From positions 992,001-1,056,000 of the forward strand of contig NC_014253.1 of the NCBI RefSeq assembly GCF_000196655.1: DNA of 64,000 nucleotides, read 5' to 3'. The notes beneath the pieces were generated by a model. It saw only the letters and a program-made list of their open reading frames with translations. It did not search any database and was not told the DNA's origin. Source of the stretch: Methanohalobium evestigatum Z-7303 (GTDB taxonomy: Archaea; Halobacteriota; Methanosarcinia; Methanosarcinales; Methanosarcinaceae). This document shows, one piece after another, positions 9,871-18,948 of the stretch; the stretch's first letter is position 1, and each line of letters opens with the position of its first letter. The translations under genes were made by a program, and so were the position numbers.

Positions 9871-11291
9871 TGGCTGAGGAAAATCCTGACGGAGTTGTAA
9901 TAGGTCTGGAAATCCATGTCCAGTTGAATAAACTAAACAGCAAAATGTTTTGTGCCTGCTCAACAGATTATCACAATTCTGAACCCAACAGCAATACATG
10001 TCCTGTCTGTCTCGGGCTTCCAGGTTCTCTTCCCGTAATCAATGAAAAAGCAGTGGAATCAGCCATGAAAGTGGGGTTAGCTTTAAACTGTGATATTGTT
10101 GAGCAGACCCAGTTCCACAGGAAGAACTATTTTTATCCCGACCTGCCGAAAGGATTCCAGATAACCCAATATGATTACCCGATAGCAAACGACGGTAAAA
10201 TCGCCATAGAAAGTGATGAAGGCGAACATGTAGTCAGAATAAAACGTGCACACATGGAAGAAGATCCGGGTCGGATGATGCATATCGGCAATATTGAGAA
10301 ATCAAAGGGCACACTTATTGATTACAATCGTTCAGGAATGGCACTTCTTGAAATTGTTACCGAGCCGGATATACGAAACCCAAAAGAAGCACGCAGGTTT
10401 CTGGACAAACTGAGAAATATTATCGAATATCTGGAAGTTTTTGACAGCAATCTTGAGGGTGCAATGAGAGTGGACGCAAATATCTCCCTTCAGGGTGGCT
10501 CACGGACAGAGGTAAAAAACATCTCGTCTCATAAAGGTGCAGAAAGAGCATTATTGTATGAAATAATGCGCCAGAAGAACATCATGCGTCGCGGCGGGGA
10601 AGTTATAATGGAAACCCGCCATTTTGATGAAGAAAAAGGATGTACAGTTGGACTTCGTTCAAAAGAAGCGGAACATGATTATCGGTATTTCCCTGAGCCT
10701 GATTTAACACCTATTAGGGTAGCAGATAGAGTACCTAAGGTTACCAAGACACTGCCCGAACTTCCTGATGCAAAAAGAGAGCGCTTCTTATCCCAATATG
10801 GAATGACAGAAATGCATGCAAAAGCACTGACATCTGATATACGGGTTTCTGAGTTCTTTGAAGAGATTGCAAAAGAAGTAGACCCAAAAACCTCCGCTTC
10901 TTGGGTTGCTGACGTTTTAAAAGGTGAATTGAACTACCGCGAACTTACAGTGGATGCCTTCAAAGTAGAGGACATGATAAGTATTATACAGATGGTAACC
11001 CAGGATAAAATAACAGAAAAAAGTGCAGTAGAGGTAATCAGGCAAATACTGGACTATGGCGGAAAACCTGACGAGATTGTCAGAGAAAATGGACTTCTTA
11101 AAGTAGAAGAAGATGTTGTCAGCAAAGCAGTTACTGAAACTATACAGGAAAATGAACAGGCAGTAAATGACTATTTTGCCGGTAAAGAAAAATCTCTGAA
11201 CTATCTTGTAGGTCAGGTCATGAAAAAGACCCGTGGACGTGCAGATGCCAAAGAGGTCAGAGAGCTATTAGTGGATGAATTGAACAATTAA
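9870..11291 (+). CDS. gatB: Asp/Glu-tRNA amidotransferase subunit B
   Basis: The 473-residue protein starts at ATG 9870, overlapping the gatA stop by one base. GLEIHVQLN at residues 11-19, a zinc site (CACS and CPVCLG), RKNYFYPDLPKGFQI and a C-terminal YqeY-like helical tail (KTRGRADAKEVRELL) are all typical of GatB. It phosphorylates and then amidates the misacylated tRNA with ammonia tunnelled from GatA. It ends the operon and is followed by a hairpin with a T-run. Confidence 0.97.
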   Translation: MAEENPDGVVIGLEIHVQLNKLNSKMFCACSTDYHNSEPNSNTCPVCLGLPGSLPVINEKAVESAMKVGLALNCDIVEQTQFHRKNYFYPDLPKGFQITQYDYPIANDGKIAIESDEGEHVVRIKRAHMEEDPGRMMHIGNIEKSKGTLIDYNRSGMALLEIVTEPDIRNPKEARRFLDKLRNIIEYLEVFDSNLEGAMRVDANISLQGGSRTEVKNISSHKGAERALLYEIMRQKNIMRRGGEVIMETRHFDEEKGCTVGLRSKEAEHDYRYFPEPDLTPIRVADRVPKVTKTLPELPDAKRERFLSQYGMTEMHAKALTSDIRVSEFFEEIAKEVDPKTSASWVADVLKGELNYRELTVDAFKVEDMISIIQMVTQDKITEKSAVEVIRQILDYGGKPDEIVRENGLLKVEEDVVSKAVTETIQENEQAVNDYFAGKEKSLNYLVGQVMKKTRGRADAKEVRELLVDELNN

Positions 11292-11338
11292 AGGTCAAAA
11301 AATGGGCTGTTTTTTCAGTCCAGAGACCTTTAATTTTT
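11288..11338 (+). terminator. Hairpin and T-run after gatB
   Basis: TTAAAGGTC (11288-11296) pairs perfectly with GACCTTTAA (11325-11333). An inner GGGCTG/CAGTCC stem extends it, and AATTTTTAA follows. The arm includes the gatB stop codon. It is a plausible transcription end for gatCAB; archaeal termination may rely on the T-rich tract more than on the hairpin. Confidence 0.55.
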
Positions 11339-11799
11339 AATATCAAATATTAGTGGATTATACTTTGATATATATCATTTATAACTGTTATTTGTATTGC
11401 TTTATCAAGTAAAAGGGTAATAAATTTGGATTGTTGTTATTCGTTTGTAGCAAAGGTCAATTCTGGTTTTGAGGATGTATCAGCACAGGAAATAGAAACC
11501 CTGATAGGTAGAGAAGTGAATTAGGGTCGTGAAAAGATATTCTTTGATGGAAATTCTTCTGACGTTTATAAAATCAATCTGTTATCAAGGAGTATCCTCA
11601 AACTTTTGATATTTTGTGTAAGAGGTAGAATTCATAATTTTGACGACATTTATAACATATCAAAAGAAATAGATTATTCACAGTATATACCTGCTGGTAA
11701 AACTTTTGGTGTTACGGGTGCAAGGCACGGTGACCATGAATTTACAAGTATGGATGTTGCTGGTGAGATAGGTCAGGCTGTTATAGACAGTGTCAGCTA

Positions 11800-11819
11800 C
11801 TAACCACTGAAGTGGTTAG
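11800..11819. repeat. Perfect hairpin at the 3' end of tnpB element 1
   Basis: CTAACCACT and AGTGGTTAG form a 9-bp stem with a two-base loop. On the element strand it is followed by TAGCTGAC, similar to TAGTTCAC after the end hairpins of elements 2 and 5. This is the position where IS605-type right ends and TnpB guide RNAs lie. Confidence 0.65.
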
Positions 11820-11835
11820 CTTGTCCTTCCATCTC

Positions 11836-12952
11836 TTAACTTCGACAAGCAGAAGCTAAGCAGAGGACATCAGGAAGGCTGACAGCTCCCCTGTGCGCAA
11901 TGTTCTTCGAAGCATTGTAGTCAGCGTTCTCTCTATGACCGCATCTCTTACACTTGAGGTTAGCCTGTTTCTGACGGTTATTTTTATCGATGTACCCGCA
12001 TTCAGAACACTGCTGCGAGGTATACATCGGGTTAATGATTATAACAGGTACTCCTTCCAGTTTTGCTTTGTATAATATAAAATCGGTCAATTCAGAGAAC
12101 GCCCATTTACCCAACCTACCTCTCTGCGCTTTAGTAACCGTAGCCTCCGGAAGAAAACCGTTGAGGTTTTCCAGTGCAATAGCCCGGGACGTGTCTTTAG
12201 CGCTTCTGACCAACTGTTTTGCAACCCGGTGGTTCAAGTCACGTTTGAACCGGCGTTCCTTTTTGGATAATTTTTTGAGGTGTTTCTTGGCGGACCACAT
12301 TCCAGCTGACTGCAATCTCGATTTTAGACTGGTATATCGCTCTCGTATCTCATCTGCTTTTGTGCCTTTGTAAACTTCATTATCAGAAGTGGTTGCTATA
12401 TTGACTACACCAAGGTCTACACCTAGGACATCATCGTTGTACCTAACTTCGTTTTCACCCACTTCCATCACAAGCATCAAGTAAAAGTTACCATCTTCAT
12501 AAATCAGGTCTGCCTGACCTCGAATTTTATTTATGTCAAATAGTCGAAAATCACCGTAAGAAATACTAATCTTCTCACGACCATCCAGAGTAAGAATGGA
12601 CACATTATTGTTATTTTTGAACGACAGTACCCCTCTGGTCGTAGACCACAGCACCTCTTCTATCGAATTTGTATATGGTTTTTCTGTCTTTGCTGTAGCT
12701 TTCAGCTACTTTACCGATTGCCCTGACAGTCAATTGAGCAGATAGACCGAATTCCTGCCTGATGTCATAATAAGTCAATTTCTGAATCCCGGTTTTACCG
12801 AATTTTTTGTTGTGCCATGCAGCTTCAGAAGCATAGTTGCAGGCCTCGTTGAACTTTTTCATGGTTGTCAATAGTTTAGCGCGTTGTTCTCTATCGGGAT
12901 TCAGTTTGACTTTCAGAGTCAGGAGCATGATATCTATAAATTTGTAATACAC
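11836..12952 (-). pseudogene. tnpB: Frameshifted TnpB (OrfB) of element 1
   Basis: The N-terminal third (12952 to about 12625) and the remainder (about 12650 to 11836) are in different frames, joined at ...KFDRRGAVVYDQRG / RGVLSFK.... The C-terminal part keeps all nuclease features: GVDLGVVN (RuvC Asp), LENLNG (Glu), a zinc ribbon CSECG...CKRCG, and ENADYNASKNIA (last Asp). TnpB is an RNA-guided nuclease of IS200/IS605 elements. A single frameshift near 12640 is enough to inactivate it. Because the rest is well kept, the lesion looks recent, or is a sequencing error. Confidence 0.8.
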
Positions 12953-13644
12953 ATATAAACTAATTATGAAACAGAGATGTTACTGCTGGTCATTAATGGT
13001 TTATTTAATAGTTAGACGCATTCCTCACTCTTTAAACGAAGTTTAAACTGTTGGCTTCCTGCTTCATTTTTTCGTGAATCTTTGTTAGACCCTATGTGCG
13101 GTACAGGAACAATTCTGATAGAAGCAGCACTTTTGCACAATAATATATCACCGGCAAAACACAGAGATGATTTTGCTTTTAAAAACCTGAGTTTTTTTAA
13201 TCGTCATGAATACCTTTCAGTTAAAAACGAATGCCTTGAAAATGAACAAAATAAATCTCTCATGTTGATGGGTTTTGATAATTCTCCTAATTCAATAGCA
13301 GAAGCAAAACAAAATTCCAGAAAAGCTGGAATATCCCACTTAACAACATTTGGTCTTTCAGATGTAGGAGATATTGAACCAGAAGAAAAACCCGAGTTTA
13401 TTATATCCAATCCTCCATTTGGTTTAAGGTTAAAAGACCCTGATTCGGTCAGTAATATAGCTGTCAAATTCTGGAATAGAATATCAGAATTAGGTAATGT
13501 TTCTGTTATAATTATATCTGGCAACAAAGAATTTGAAAACAAAGCGCCCTGCAGTCCTCTATGGTACAGGGAAGTCTATATTGGAGGGCTGGTATGCAGA
13601 GTTCTTAAATATAGATTATGATTAATATTTTACTCTGGGGTTTT

Positions 13645-14013
13645 ATGAAAATCGATGGAACTGAGTTTGGAAGCATAACAATTGATGGTAAAAAATACGG
13701 GCATGATGTAGTAATCTATCCTCAAAAAATTGAAAAAAGGATGAAAGAAATATCCAAAAATAAATATGGTTCAGGACATAAACTCTGTAAAGAAGAAATG
13801 CAGGAATATTTAAAAAATCTTGATAACATTGATACAGTAGTGGTTGGTAACGGTCAGAATGGTGTACTCCAGCTTCTTGATGAAACAGAGAAAATGCTTG
13901 AAGATAAAGGAGTAGAGGTCATAAACAGGAAAACACCTGAAGCGATAAATGATTTCAATCAAAAGATACAAACAAAAAATAAAGTACTTGGAATTTTTCA
14001 TGTTACATGTTAA
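13645..14013 (+). CDS. DUF498/Mth938-type protein
   Basis: I choose ATG 13645 (after TCTGGGGTTTT) over the upstream ATG 13618, which overlaps the preceding pseudogene. The 122-residue product has FGSITIDGKKYGHDVVI at the start, TVVVGNGQNGVLQLLDE in the middle and GIFHVTC at the end, the pattern of the MTH938/NDUFAF3 superfamily. The biochemical role of archaeal members is not known. It is followed, 27 bp on, by the DJ-1/PfpI gene. Confidence 0.75.
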   Translation: MKIDGTEFGSITIDGKKYGHDVVIYPQKIEKRMKEISKNKYGSGHKLCKEEMQEYLKNLDNIDTVVVGNGQNGVLQLLDETEKMLEDKGVEVINRKTPEAINDFNQKIQTKNKVLGIFHVTC

Positions 14014-14040
14014 TAGGAATAACTGATTGAGGTGATAATA

Positions 14041-14562
14041 ATGGCTGGGAAAAAAGTACTGATGGTTATAGCACAGGAAAATTTTAGAGATGAGGAATTT
14101 TTTGAACCTAAAAAGGTTTTTGAAAACAACGGGGTAGATGTTACAGTTGCAAGTACTGATACAAAAACTGCGACTGGAATGCTGGGTGGAACTGCAAAAC
14201 CCGATATAAAAATATCAGATGCAGACATGGATGATTATGATGCTATTGTTATTTCCGGAGGGTCGGGATCAAAAGAATATCTGTGGGACAATGAACAACT
14301 TCATGAGCTTGTAAACAAAGCCTATAAAGATGACAAAATCGTATCTGCAATCTGTGTATCTCCAGTAGTACTTGCAAAATCCGGAATACTGGAGGGCAAA
14401 AATGTAACAGTATTCGATGATCCCAACAGTATAAACGAGGTCAAAGAATGCGGAGCATGTTATGAAAACGAGGGAGTAGTTAATTGTGAAAACATCATTA
14501 CCGGTAAAGGACCGGATTATGCAGAACAATTTGGAGAAGCGGTCTTGGATGCTTTGAGCTAA
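14041..14562 (+). CDS. DJ-1/PfpI family protein
   Basis: ATG 14041 is preceded by GAGGTGATAATA. The 173-residue protein has the class I glutamine-amidotransferase-like fold of DJ-1/PfpI: VLMVIAQENFRDEEFFEP with the conserved acidic residue, YDAIVISGGSGS, and the nucleophile elbow AICVSPVVLA with Cys at about residue 103. Family members act as chaperones, glyoxalase/deglycase-like enzymes or proteases; which applies is not evident here. AICVSP instead of the common AICHGP removes the usual His after Cys, so peptidase activity is doubtful. Confidence 0.85.
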   Translation: MAGKKVLMVIAQENFRDEEFFEPKKVFENNGVDVTVASTDTKTATGMLGGTAKPDIKISDADMDDYDAIVISGGSGSKEYLWDNEQLHELVNKAYKDDKIVSAICVSPVVLAKSGILEGKNVTVFDDPNSINEVKECGACYENEGVVNCENIITGKGPDYAEQFGEAVLDALS

Positions 14563-14595
14563 AAATGTAAATTTAAACTGTTCTATTTTCCTTTT

Positions 14596-15183
14596 TTACA
14601 GATATTGGATGATTACTTTATCTTTTGTAATGCTTTTTAACTTCTGAACAAAATCATCTGTTAAATCCTCGTTTATATCAGTAATAAATTCTACTACATC
14701 AAAATAATGTTCTTCATCTATTTTTCCGTACTGTTCAATCAAGGTTTTTGCGTCTTTTATGCATGAATAATCAAAACGAATTTTTAATCGAGTTCTGTTG
14801 CATATATTAGTAATTCCAGCATTCTCTATAGCTTCAATTGCAGTCTCTCTATAAGCCCGTGTAAGACCGCCAAATCCGAGCTTAATCCCTCCAAAATAAC
14901 GTGAAACAACTACTACAGCATTCTGGATATTTTTAAGGTCCATAACTTTATAAACAGGTTTTCCTGAACTTCCAGCAGGTTCTCCGTCATCGTCATATTT
15001 AACAGTGAGTTCGTTACTGTTTTTTATTATATAAGCTGAAACATTATGGGCTGCGTCTTTATGACGGTTTTTAATTTTTTCAATAAATTTTCTGGCTTCT
15101 GTTTCTCCATTTACCGGTTCAGCATATCCCAGAAAGACAGAATTTTTTATAAAGAAAAAGAAAAACCCTGATGTATTTAGCAT
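14596..15183 (-). CDS. YigZ/IMPACT family protein (UPF0029)
   Basis: The protein of about 195 residues carries the UPF0029 signature: KDAAHNVSAYII, DDGEPAGSSGKPVYKVM, VVVVSRYFGGIKLGFGGL and TRAYRETA. The C-terminus is the ferredoxin-like YigZ tail. The family is linked to translation stress (IMPACT) but has no assigned enzymatic reaction. ATG 15183 is a better start codon than TTG 15204, though neither has a good ribosome site. The N-terminus has an unusual run of phenylalanines. It is convergent with the DJ-1 gene. Confidence 0.85.
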   Translation of the reverse strand: MLNTSGFFFFFIKNSVFLGYAEPVNGETEARKFIEKIKNRHKDAAHNVSAYIIKNSNELTVKYDDDGEPAGSSGKPVYKVMDLKNIQNAVVVVSRYFGGIKLGFGGLTRAYRETAIEAIENAGITNICNRTRLKIRFDYSCIKDAKTLIEQYGKIDEEHYFDVVEFITDINEDLTDDFVQKLKSITKDKVIIQYL

Positions 15184-15241
15184 CGGGGTATGATAAATAG
15201 TCAAAAAAAGATAAGTATTTTGCTAAATGATTGTATAATGC

Positions 15242-16474
15242 ATGTATCTAACCCAGAAGAATCATCTCCGTGCTGATAAGCAGACCTATGAAACTTTGAA
15301 GAGGTTGACCAAACTGTCCAAGAACCTGTACAATTTTACATTGTACAATATCAGGCAGTACTTCTTCAACTATGGCAAATATCTCAATAAGAATACCGCT
15401 TATCACACGGTCAAAGAGAACGAGAATTACAGATTACTACCATCACAGGTCGCCCAGAATACTGTGGAAACTGTGGATAGGAGTATGAAATCGTTCTTCA
15501 AACTTCTGGATAAGAAGAGAAAAGGAGAATATGAAAAACCCGTTTCTCTCCCGAACTATCTGGCTAAAGATGGTAACTTCATATGTACTTTCAAGAAGGA
15601 TCAACTGAAGGTTATCGACGACAAAATCAGGCTATCATTGGGTACTGATTATTATAGAACTTATGGAACTAGATTTCTGTATTTCAAGATTCCTGACAAT
15701 ATAATAGGTCAATACATCAGTATGGTCAGGATTGTCCCGAAATACAAGGGTAGATGGTTCGAGATAGAGTATGTCTACCATGAAGACGGGGAGATTGCTG
15801 AACTGGATTATAACAGTCATCTATCGATAGACCTTGGTGTGGACAACTTTGCAACCTGCGTGACGACCAACGGGACTGCCTTCATATTAGACGGCAGGGG
15901 TATCAAATCTTATAACCGCTGGTGGAACAAGGAGAAGAGTAGGTTACAATCAGTCTATGATAAACAGGGTCTTGATGATGGACTAAAGATTAATCAATTC
16001 TCAAGGAAAAGATTCTGGAAAATCAATGATTTCATGAACCAGTGCGTTAATTATATCGTGAAACACTGTCTGGAAAATCGGATTGGCAATATAGTTATAG
16101 GAGAACTGAAAGAAATCAAACAGGAACAGAACACCGGGAAGCAGAATAATCAGAATTTCCAGACTATACCGTTTGCCAGATTTAAACAGAAACTGGCTTC
16201 TAAGTGTGAGTATCACGGTATAAAATACCATGAAGTAGATGAGGCTTATACCAGCAAAGTTGATGCACTGGCATTAGAACCCATCAGAAAACATAAGAAA
16301 TATCTTGGTAGGAGATCGAAACGAGGCATCTTCCAGTCATCAACAGGTAGGCTGATCAATGCCGATATCAACGGAGCATTGAACATCTTAAGAAAGGTAT
16401 TCGGTGATTCCCTTGCAGGGATAGCTGATAGTGGGGATGTGAACTCCCCTGGAAGAATAAAACTTTCCTGGTAA
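15242..16474 (+). CDS. tnpB: TnpB of IS605-type element 2 (zinc-finger-less variant)
   Basis: This intact 410-residue TnpB-like protein has the RuvC residues in LSIDLGVDNFATC (Asp), IVIGELKEIKQEQ (Glu) and INADINGALNIL (Asp). The zinc-ribbon cysteines usual between the last two are absent: the segment reads EAYTSKVDALALEP. The N-terminal region carries the helix-rich nucleic-acid-binding part. It probably acts as an RNA-guided nuclease tied to its element. No tnpA is adjacent. It is followed by an end hairpin. Confidence 0.88.
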   Translation: MYLTQKNHLRADKQTYETLKRLTKLSKNLYNFTLYNIRQYFFNYGKYLNKNTAYHTVKENENYRLLPSQVAQNTVETVDRSMKSFFKLLDKKRKGEYEKPVSLPNYLAKDGNFICTFKKDQLKVIDDKIRLSLGTDYYRTYGTRFLYFKIPDNIIGQYISMVRIVPKYKGRWFEIEYVYHEDGEIAELDYNSHLSIDLGVDNFATCVTTNGTAFILDGRGIKSYNRWWNKEKSRLQSVYDKQGLDDGLKINQFSRKRFWKINDFMNQCVNYIVKHCLENRIGNIVIGELKEIKQEQNTGKQNNQNFQTIPFARFKQKLASKCEYHGIKYHEVDEAYTSKVDALALEPIRKHKKYLGRRSKRGIFQSSTGRLINADINGALNILRKVFGDSLAGIADSGDVNSPGRIKLSW

Positions 16475-16487
16475 CCTTCTTCCGAAG

Positions 16488-16518
16488 CCGCTGAGTCTTT
16501 AGCTCAGCGGTAGTTCAC
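16488..16518 (+). repeat. Right-end hairpin of tnpB element 2
   Basis: CCGCTGAG (16488-16495) pairs with CTCAGCGG (16503-16510), and TAGTTCAC (16511-16518) follows. The same arrangement (hairpin then TAGTTCAC) ends element 5, so this marks the right end and probably the cleavage site of the element. A TnpB guide RNA would be expected to run through the tnpB 3' end into this hairpin. Confidence 0.7.
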
Positions 16519-16628
16519 ATCTTTACGGGATTCACCTGTATTTTTAAGTTTTTTACATTCAGCCAACGGTATCCCTTCTACCAAGTAATTTATTAATAAT
16601 TATATTAATCTGTTGTCGGGTAGATAAT

Positions 16629-17114
16629 TTGCCGATTATAAAAAGTTCAGAGATATTGATATATCAACTACAAAAATTGTACTGGATGGAAGCAGAATTT
16701 GAACAGCTTGCAATATGTGATGCCAGACTGGAGCTCATGGGTGAATATAAGGATGAACTGGACATACTTGAAAACAACTCCCAGCAAAACAGAAACCTGA
16801 TTAAAAACTGGCTTAATATAACAAATACAGACCTTTCTCAATGCAAATTGTTCAATATTGATAAAAAATACGATTTCATAGGAATGGATGCTCCTCATGT
16901 TTTCAGAGTACTGTATAAATATGCAATTTACATAAAAACTGTTTATGATGACATAAACAACGTAAACAAGGATATAATATTAGCCATGCTGCCGAATGAA
17001 ACCTATATTGATGATTTTTCATTTGATATTGATTCTATGCTCACCGGTCAAAAAGAATCAGTCGAGACATGTATGAACATCTGCGGCGGAGCTTCAACTG
17101 TATTTGGAATTTGA
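16629..17114 (+). CDS. Hypothetical helical protein
   Basis: The open frame runs from TTG 16629 to TGA 17114 (161 residues); the start is uncertain, with only GGGTAGATAA nearby. The sequence looks mostly alpha-helical (LYWMEAEFEQLAICDARLEL, then HVFRVLYKYAIYIKTVYDDI) and ends with CMNICGGASTVFGI. No membrane segment or known motif is evident, and I do not recognise a family. It lies between tnpB element 2 and a MITE-like repeat, in an accessory patch. Confidence 0.5.
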   Translation: MPIIKSSEILIYQLQKLYWMEAEFEQLAICDARLELMGEYKDELDILENNSQQNRNLIKNWLNITNTDLSQCKLFNIDKKYDFIGMDAPHVFRVLYKYAIYIKTVYDDINNVNKDIILAMLPNETYIDDFSFDIDSMLTGQKESVETCMNICGGASTVFGI

Positions 17115-17133
17115 CTATTTTATCACAGTATTA

Positions 17134-17249
17134 ACGGCACTGTTCAGTTAAGACAATTTTTCACCTGATTTACAGTTCTAAATCGTTATTCTAAGAAATA
17201 ATAAAAATCTAAAGTAGATTAATATGTTCCATTAACTGAACAGTACCGT
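17134..17249. mobile_element. 116-bp MITE-like element with 18-bp inverted ends
   Basis: ACGGCACTGTTCAGTTAA (17134-17151) and TTAACTGAACAGTACCGT (17232-17249) are inverted repeats with one mismatch. Both sides are flanked by ATTA (17130-17133 and 17250-17253), a candidate 4-bp target duplication. The interior has no gene. This is the structure of a miniature transposable element mobilised by a transposase in trans. Confidence 0.7.
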
Positions 17250-17360
17250 ATTAACAACAAAATAATATTTATATGATGAAAACTAAAACATTTATAACTT
17301 TAATTACCGTGTTTAAAAAAAATTAAACCACGGTAAAAAGCAATATAGTAAGGGATATTT

Positions 17361-17762
17361 ATGAAAATTCGAGTAGTTAGTGCAAAAGATGAAATAGAAA
17401 ATCTGGATGAAAGTGAGGAAATAGTGCATCTTGCGTTCAGACCATCCAACACCGACATATTTACTATTGTATCAAAATGTCCGAACCTTAAAGTATTGCA
17501 CCTTCCAAGTTCCTATAAAAAAACATTATCTGAATCTGCAAAAATGTTTCTGGAAATGCAGGGTGTTGACCTTCTTGAAGGAGATGTCTGGGGACACAGA
17601 AAAGATATTAATGAATATTCTGAAGTTTCCAGAAACGTTTACAAAAAGATTGATGAATTAAAAGAAAAAGGAATAGATGAAGAGAAAATTGTGGAAAAGA
17701 TGGAAAAAGAAACGAATTTGAGTTCGGATTTTGTAAAGTTCCTCGTCGGGCAAAAAGCCTGA
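17361..17762 (+). CDS. DUF1699 family protein
   Basis: The 133-residue protein starts MKIRVVSAKDEI and contains EIVHLAFRPSN, PNLKVLHLPSSYKKT, LLEGDVWGHRKDINEY and a C-terminal helical segment that may be DNA- or RNA-binding. This matches my memory of DUF1699, which is found in Methanosarcinales and has no known function. ATG 17361 follows AGTAAGGGATATTT. The AT-rich upstream region (17254-17360) contains TTTATATG-like promoter sequences. The end of the gene overlaps a weak GGGC-AAAAA-GCCT hairpin followed by a T-run. Confidence 0.75.
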   Translation: MKIRVVSAKDEIENLDESEEIVHLAFRPSNTDIFTIVSKCPNLKVLHLPSSYKKTLSESAKMFLEMQGVDLLEGDVWGHRKDINEYSEVSRNVYKKIDELKEKGIDEEKIVEKMEKETNLSSDFVKFLVGQKA

Positions 17763-17870
17763 TTTTTCTTTTTTTTATCATATACTTATCTAATCTGTAT
17801 TTTCATGGGTTTTTATTGATATCAATTGCGTTTATTATTTATACACTCTAACTTCAATAAACCACTTTAT

Positions 17871-18929
17871 ATGGAACCCATGATTTTAAATCTGATAATA
17901 CTTATTACTGCTTTATTATCTCTTGTTAAAGGTTCAGATTATTTTGTTGAATATGCTTCCACAATAGCAAAACTACTTGGAGTATCAGAATTTGTTATAG
18001 GGTTGACTCTTGTATCTATAGGAACGTCCATACCAGAACTTGCTTCATCCATGGCAGCTGTGTTCCAGCAAGCAGAGGAAATAGTTATCGGTAATATAAT
18101 CGGGTCAAATATTGCAAATATTGCACTTGTTGTAGGATTTGCAGTATTGTTTGCAAATATAAAAACCGACAGAAAAATACTGAAAAAAGACGGCTACATT
18201 ATGCTTTTTGCAGTGATACTGTTTTTTGTATTTTCTTTGGATTACTATATCTCCCGGTTTGAAGCGATTATATTCCTTTTTTTATACCTATCGTATATAT
18301 TCTATTCATGGGACCCTTACAGGTCTAATGATTCAGACAAAAAATCGTATATTGAAGAATTTCTACGATATTCTATCAAGTTCAAATATCTTAAAACCAT
18401 CAAAAAGCGAATGAAACCTACAACATCAACTGATATAAATGATAGAAATAACAAAAAACTATTAAAACCTTTTGTGATACTATCTATCAGTGGTTTTGCA
18501 GTAATACTTGGAGCAAGATATTTTATCCAGCAGGCTGTTTATTTTGCCAATATTTTTAATATTTCTGACACAATTATAGGGATAAGTCTGGTAGCTCTGG
18601 GAACATCTCTACCGGAACTTATGGTCACAGCAACATCGGCTAAAAAAGGTTATGGATACCTGATACTTGGAAATGTTATTGGTTCTAACATTACAAACAC
18701 TTTTCTAATACTGGGTTTATCTGGTCTGGTGGTACCACTTGGTATTGTAGGAACTGATTTATTTTTCATTATGCCTTTTATGATATTTCTCAGCGCAATC
18801 CTTTTGTTGTTTGTCTGGACTCAATGGGAATTAAAGCGGCCTGAAGGAGTATTTTTATTGTTGGTTTATATTTTGTTTATAACAACCTTGTTAACCCAGT
18901 ATAATCCATCAGAGGTTATATACACATAA
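17871..18929 (+). CDS. Na+/Ca2+ exchanger family (CaCA) antiporter
   Basis: I choose ATG 17871 (MEPMILNLI); an upstream TTG would add a poor leader. The 352-residue membrane protein has two inverted alpha-repeats that form the ion sites: GLTLVSIGTSIPELASS with GNIIGSNIANIALVVG, and GISLVALGTSLPELMVT with GNVIGSNITNTFLILG. About ten membrane helices are separated by a central charged loop (about residues 170-215). It exchanges Na+ (or H+) for Ca2+ across the membrane. The DUF2117 gene follows on the same strand after 19 bp. Confidence 0.93.
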   Translation: MEPMILNLIILITALLSLVKGSDYFVEYASTIAKLLGVSEFVIGLTLVSIGTSIPELASSMAAVFQQAEEIVIGNIIGSNIANIALVVGFAVLFANIKTDRKILKKDGYIMLFAVILFFVFSLDYYISRFEAIIFLFLYLSYIFYSWDPYRSNDSDKKSYIEEFLRYSIKFKYLKTIKKRMKPTTSTDINDRNNKKLLKPFVILSISGFAVILGARYFIQQAVYFANIFNISDTIIGISLVALGTSLPELMVTATSAKKGYGYLILGNVIGSNITNTFLILGLSGLVVPLGIVGTDLFFIMPFMIFLSAILLLFVWTQWELKRPEGVFLLLVYILFITTLLTQYNPSEVIYT

Positions 18930-18948
18930 ATGCACCAAATGGTTAGTT

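Larger units (their letters stand above)
11800..12960 (-). mobile_element. IS200/IS605-type tnpB-only element 1
   Basis: The element interrupts the THUMP methyltransferase pseudogene. It holds a minus-strand tnpB and ends (3' of tnpB) with a perfect 9-bp hairpin at 11800-11819, reading on the element strand as CTAACCACT-TC-AGTGGTTAG followed by TAGCTGAC. No tnpA (Y1 transposase) is present, so mobility would need a transposase in trans. The 5' boundary near 12960-13010 is uncertain. Confidence 0.7.
11426..13621 (+). pseudogene. THUMP-domain tRNA/rRNA methyltransferase, broken by a nonsense codon and a tnpB element
   Basis: The left part, from TTG 11426, encodes a THUMP-type N-terminus (SFVAKVNSGFEDVSAQEIE, then GREKIFFDGN and HEFTSMDVAGEIGQAV). 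It stops at the insertion near 11799. An in-frame TAG at 11522-11524 interrupts it after REVN. The right part, 13082-13621, encodes the Rossmann methyltransferase domain with LLDPMCGTGTI and the catalytic NPPFG. The family modifies guanosine N2 in tRNA or rRNA. Between the parts sits the minus-strand tnpB element, and the junction sequence (about 13010-13080) also has frame changes and a TAA, so some residues are missing. Several independent lesions make this a true pseudogene, not a pyrrolysine gene. Confidence 0.85.

Noticed and set aside
11522-11524. TAG in the THUMP methyltransferase as a pyrrolysine codon
   Set aside because: The gene is also split by a tnpB element and has further frame breaks and a TAA near 13035-13040, so the simplest reading is a pseudogene.
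12611-12654. Programmed frameshift in TnpB of element 1
   Set aside because: No clear slippery heptamer or following structure is evident, and related TnpBs are encoded in one frame; an ordinary mutation is more likely.
13034-13053. TTTAAAC-GAA-GTTTAAA hairpin in the THUMP remnant as another copy of the 50-bp palindrome
   Set aside because: It shares only the TTTAAA core with that unit and can be explained as former coding sequence.
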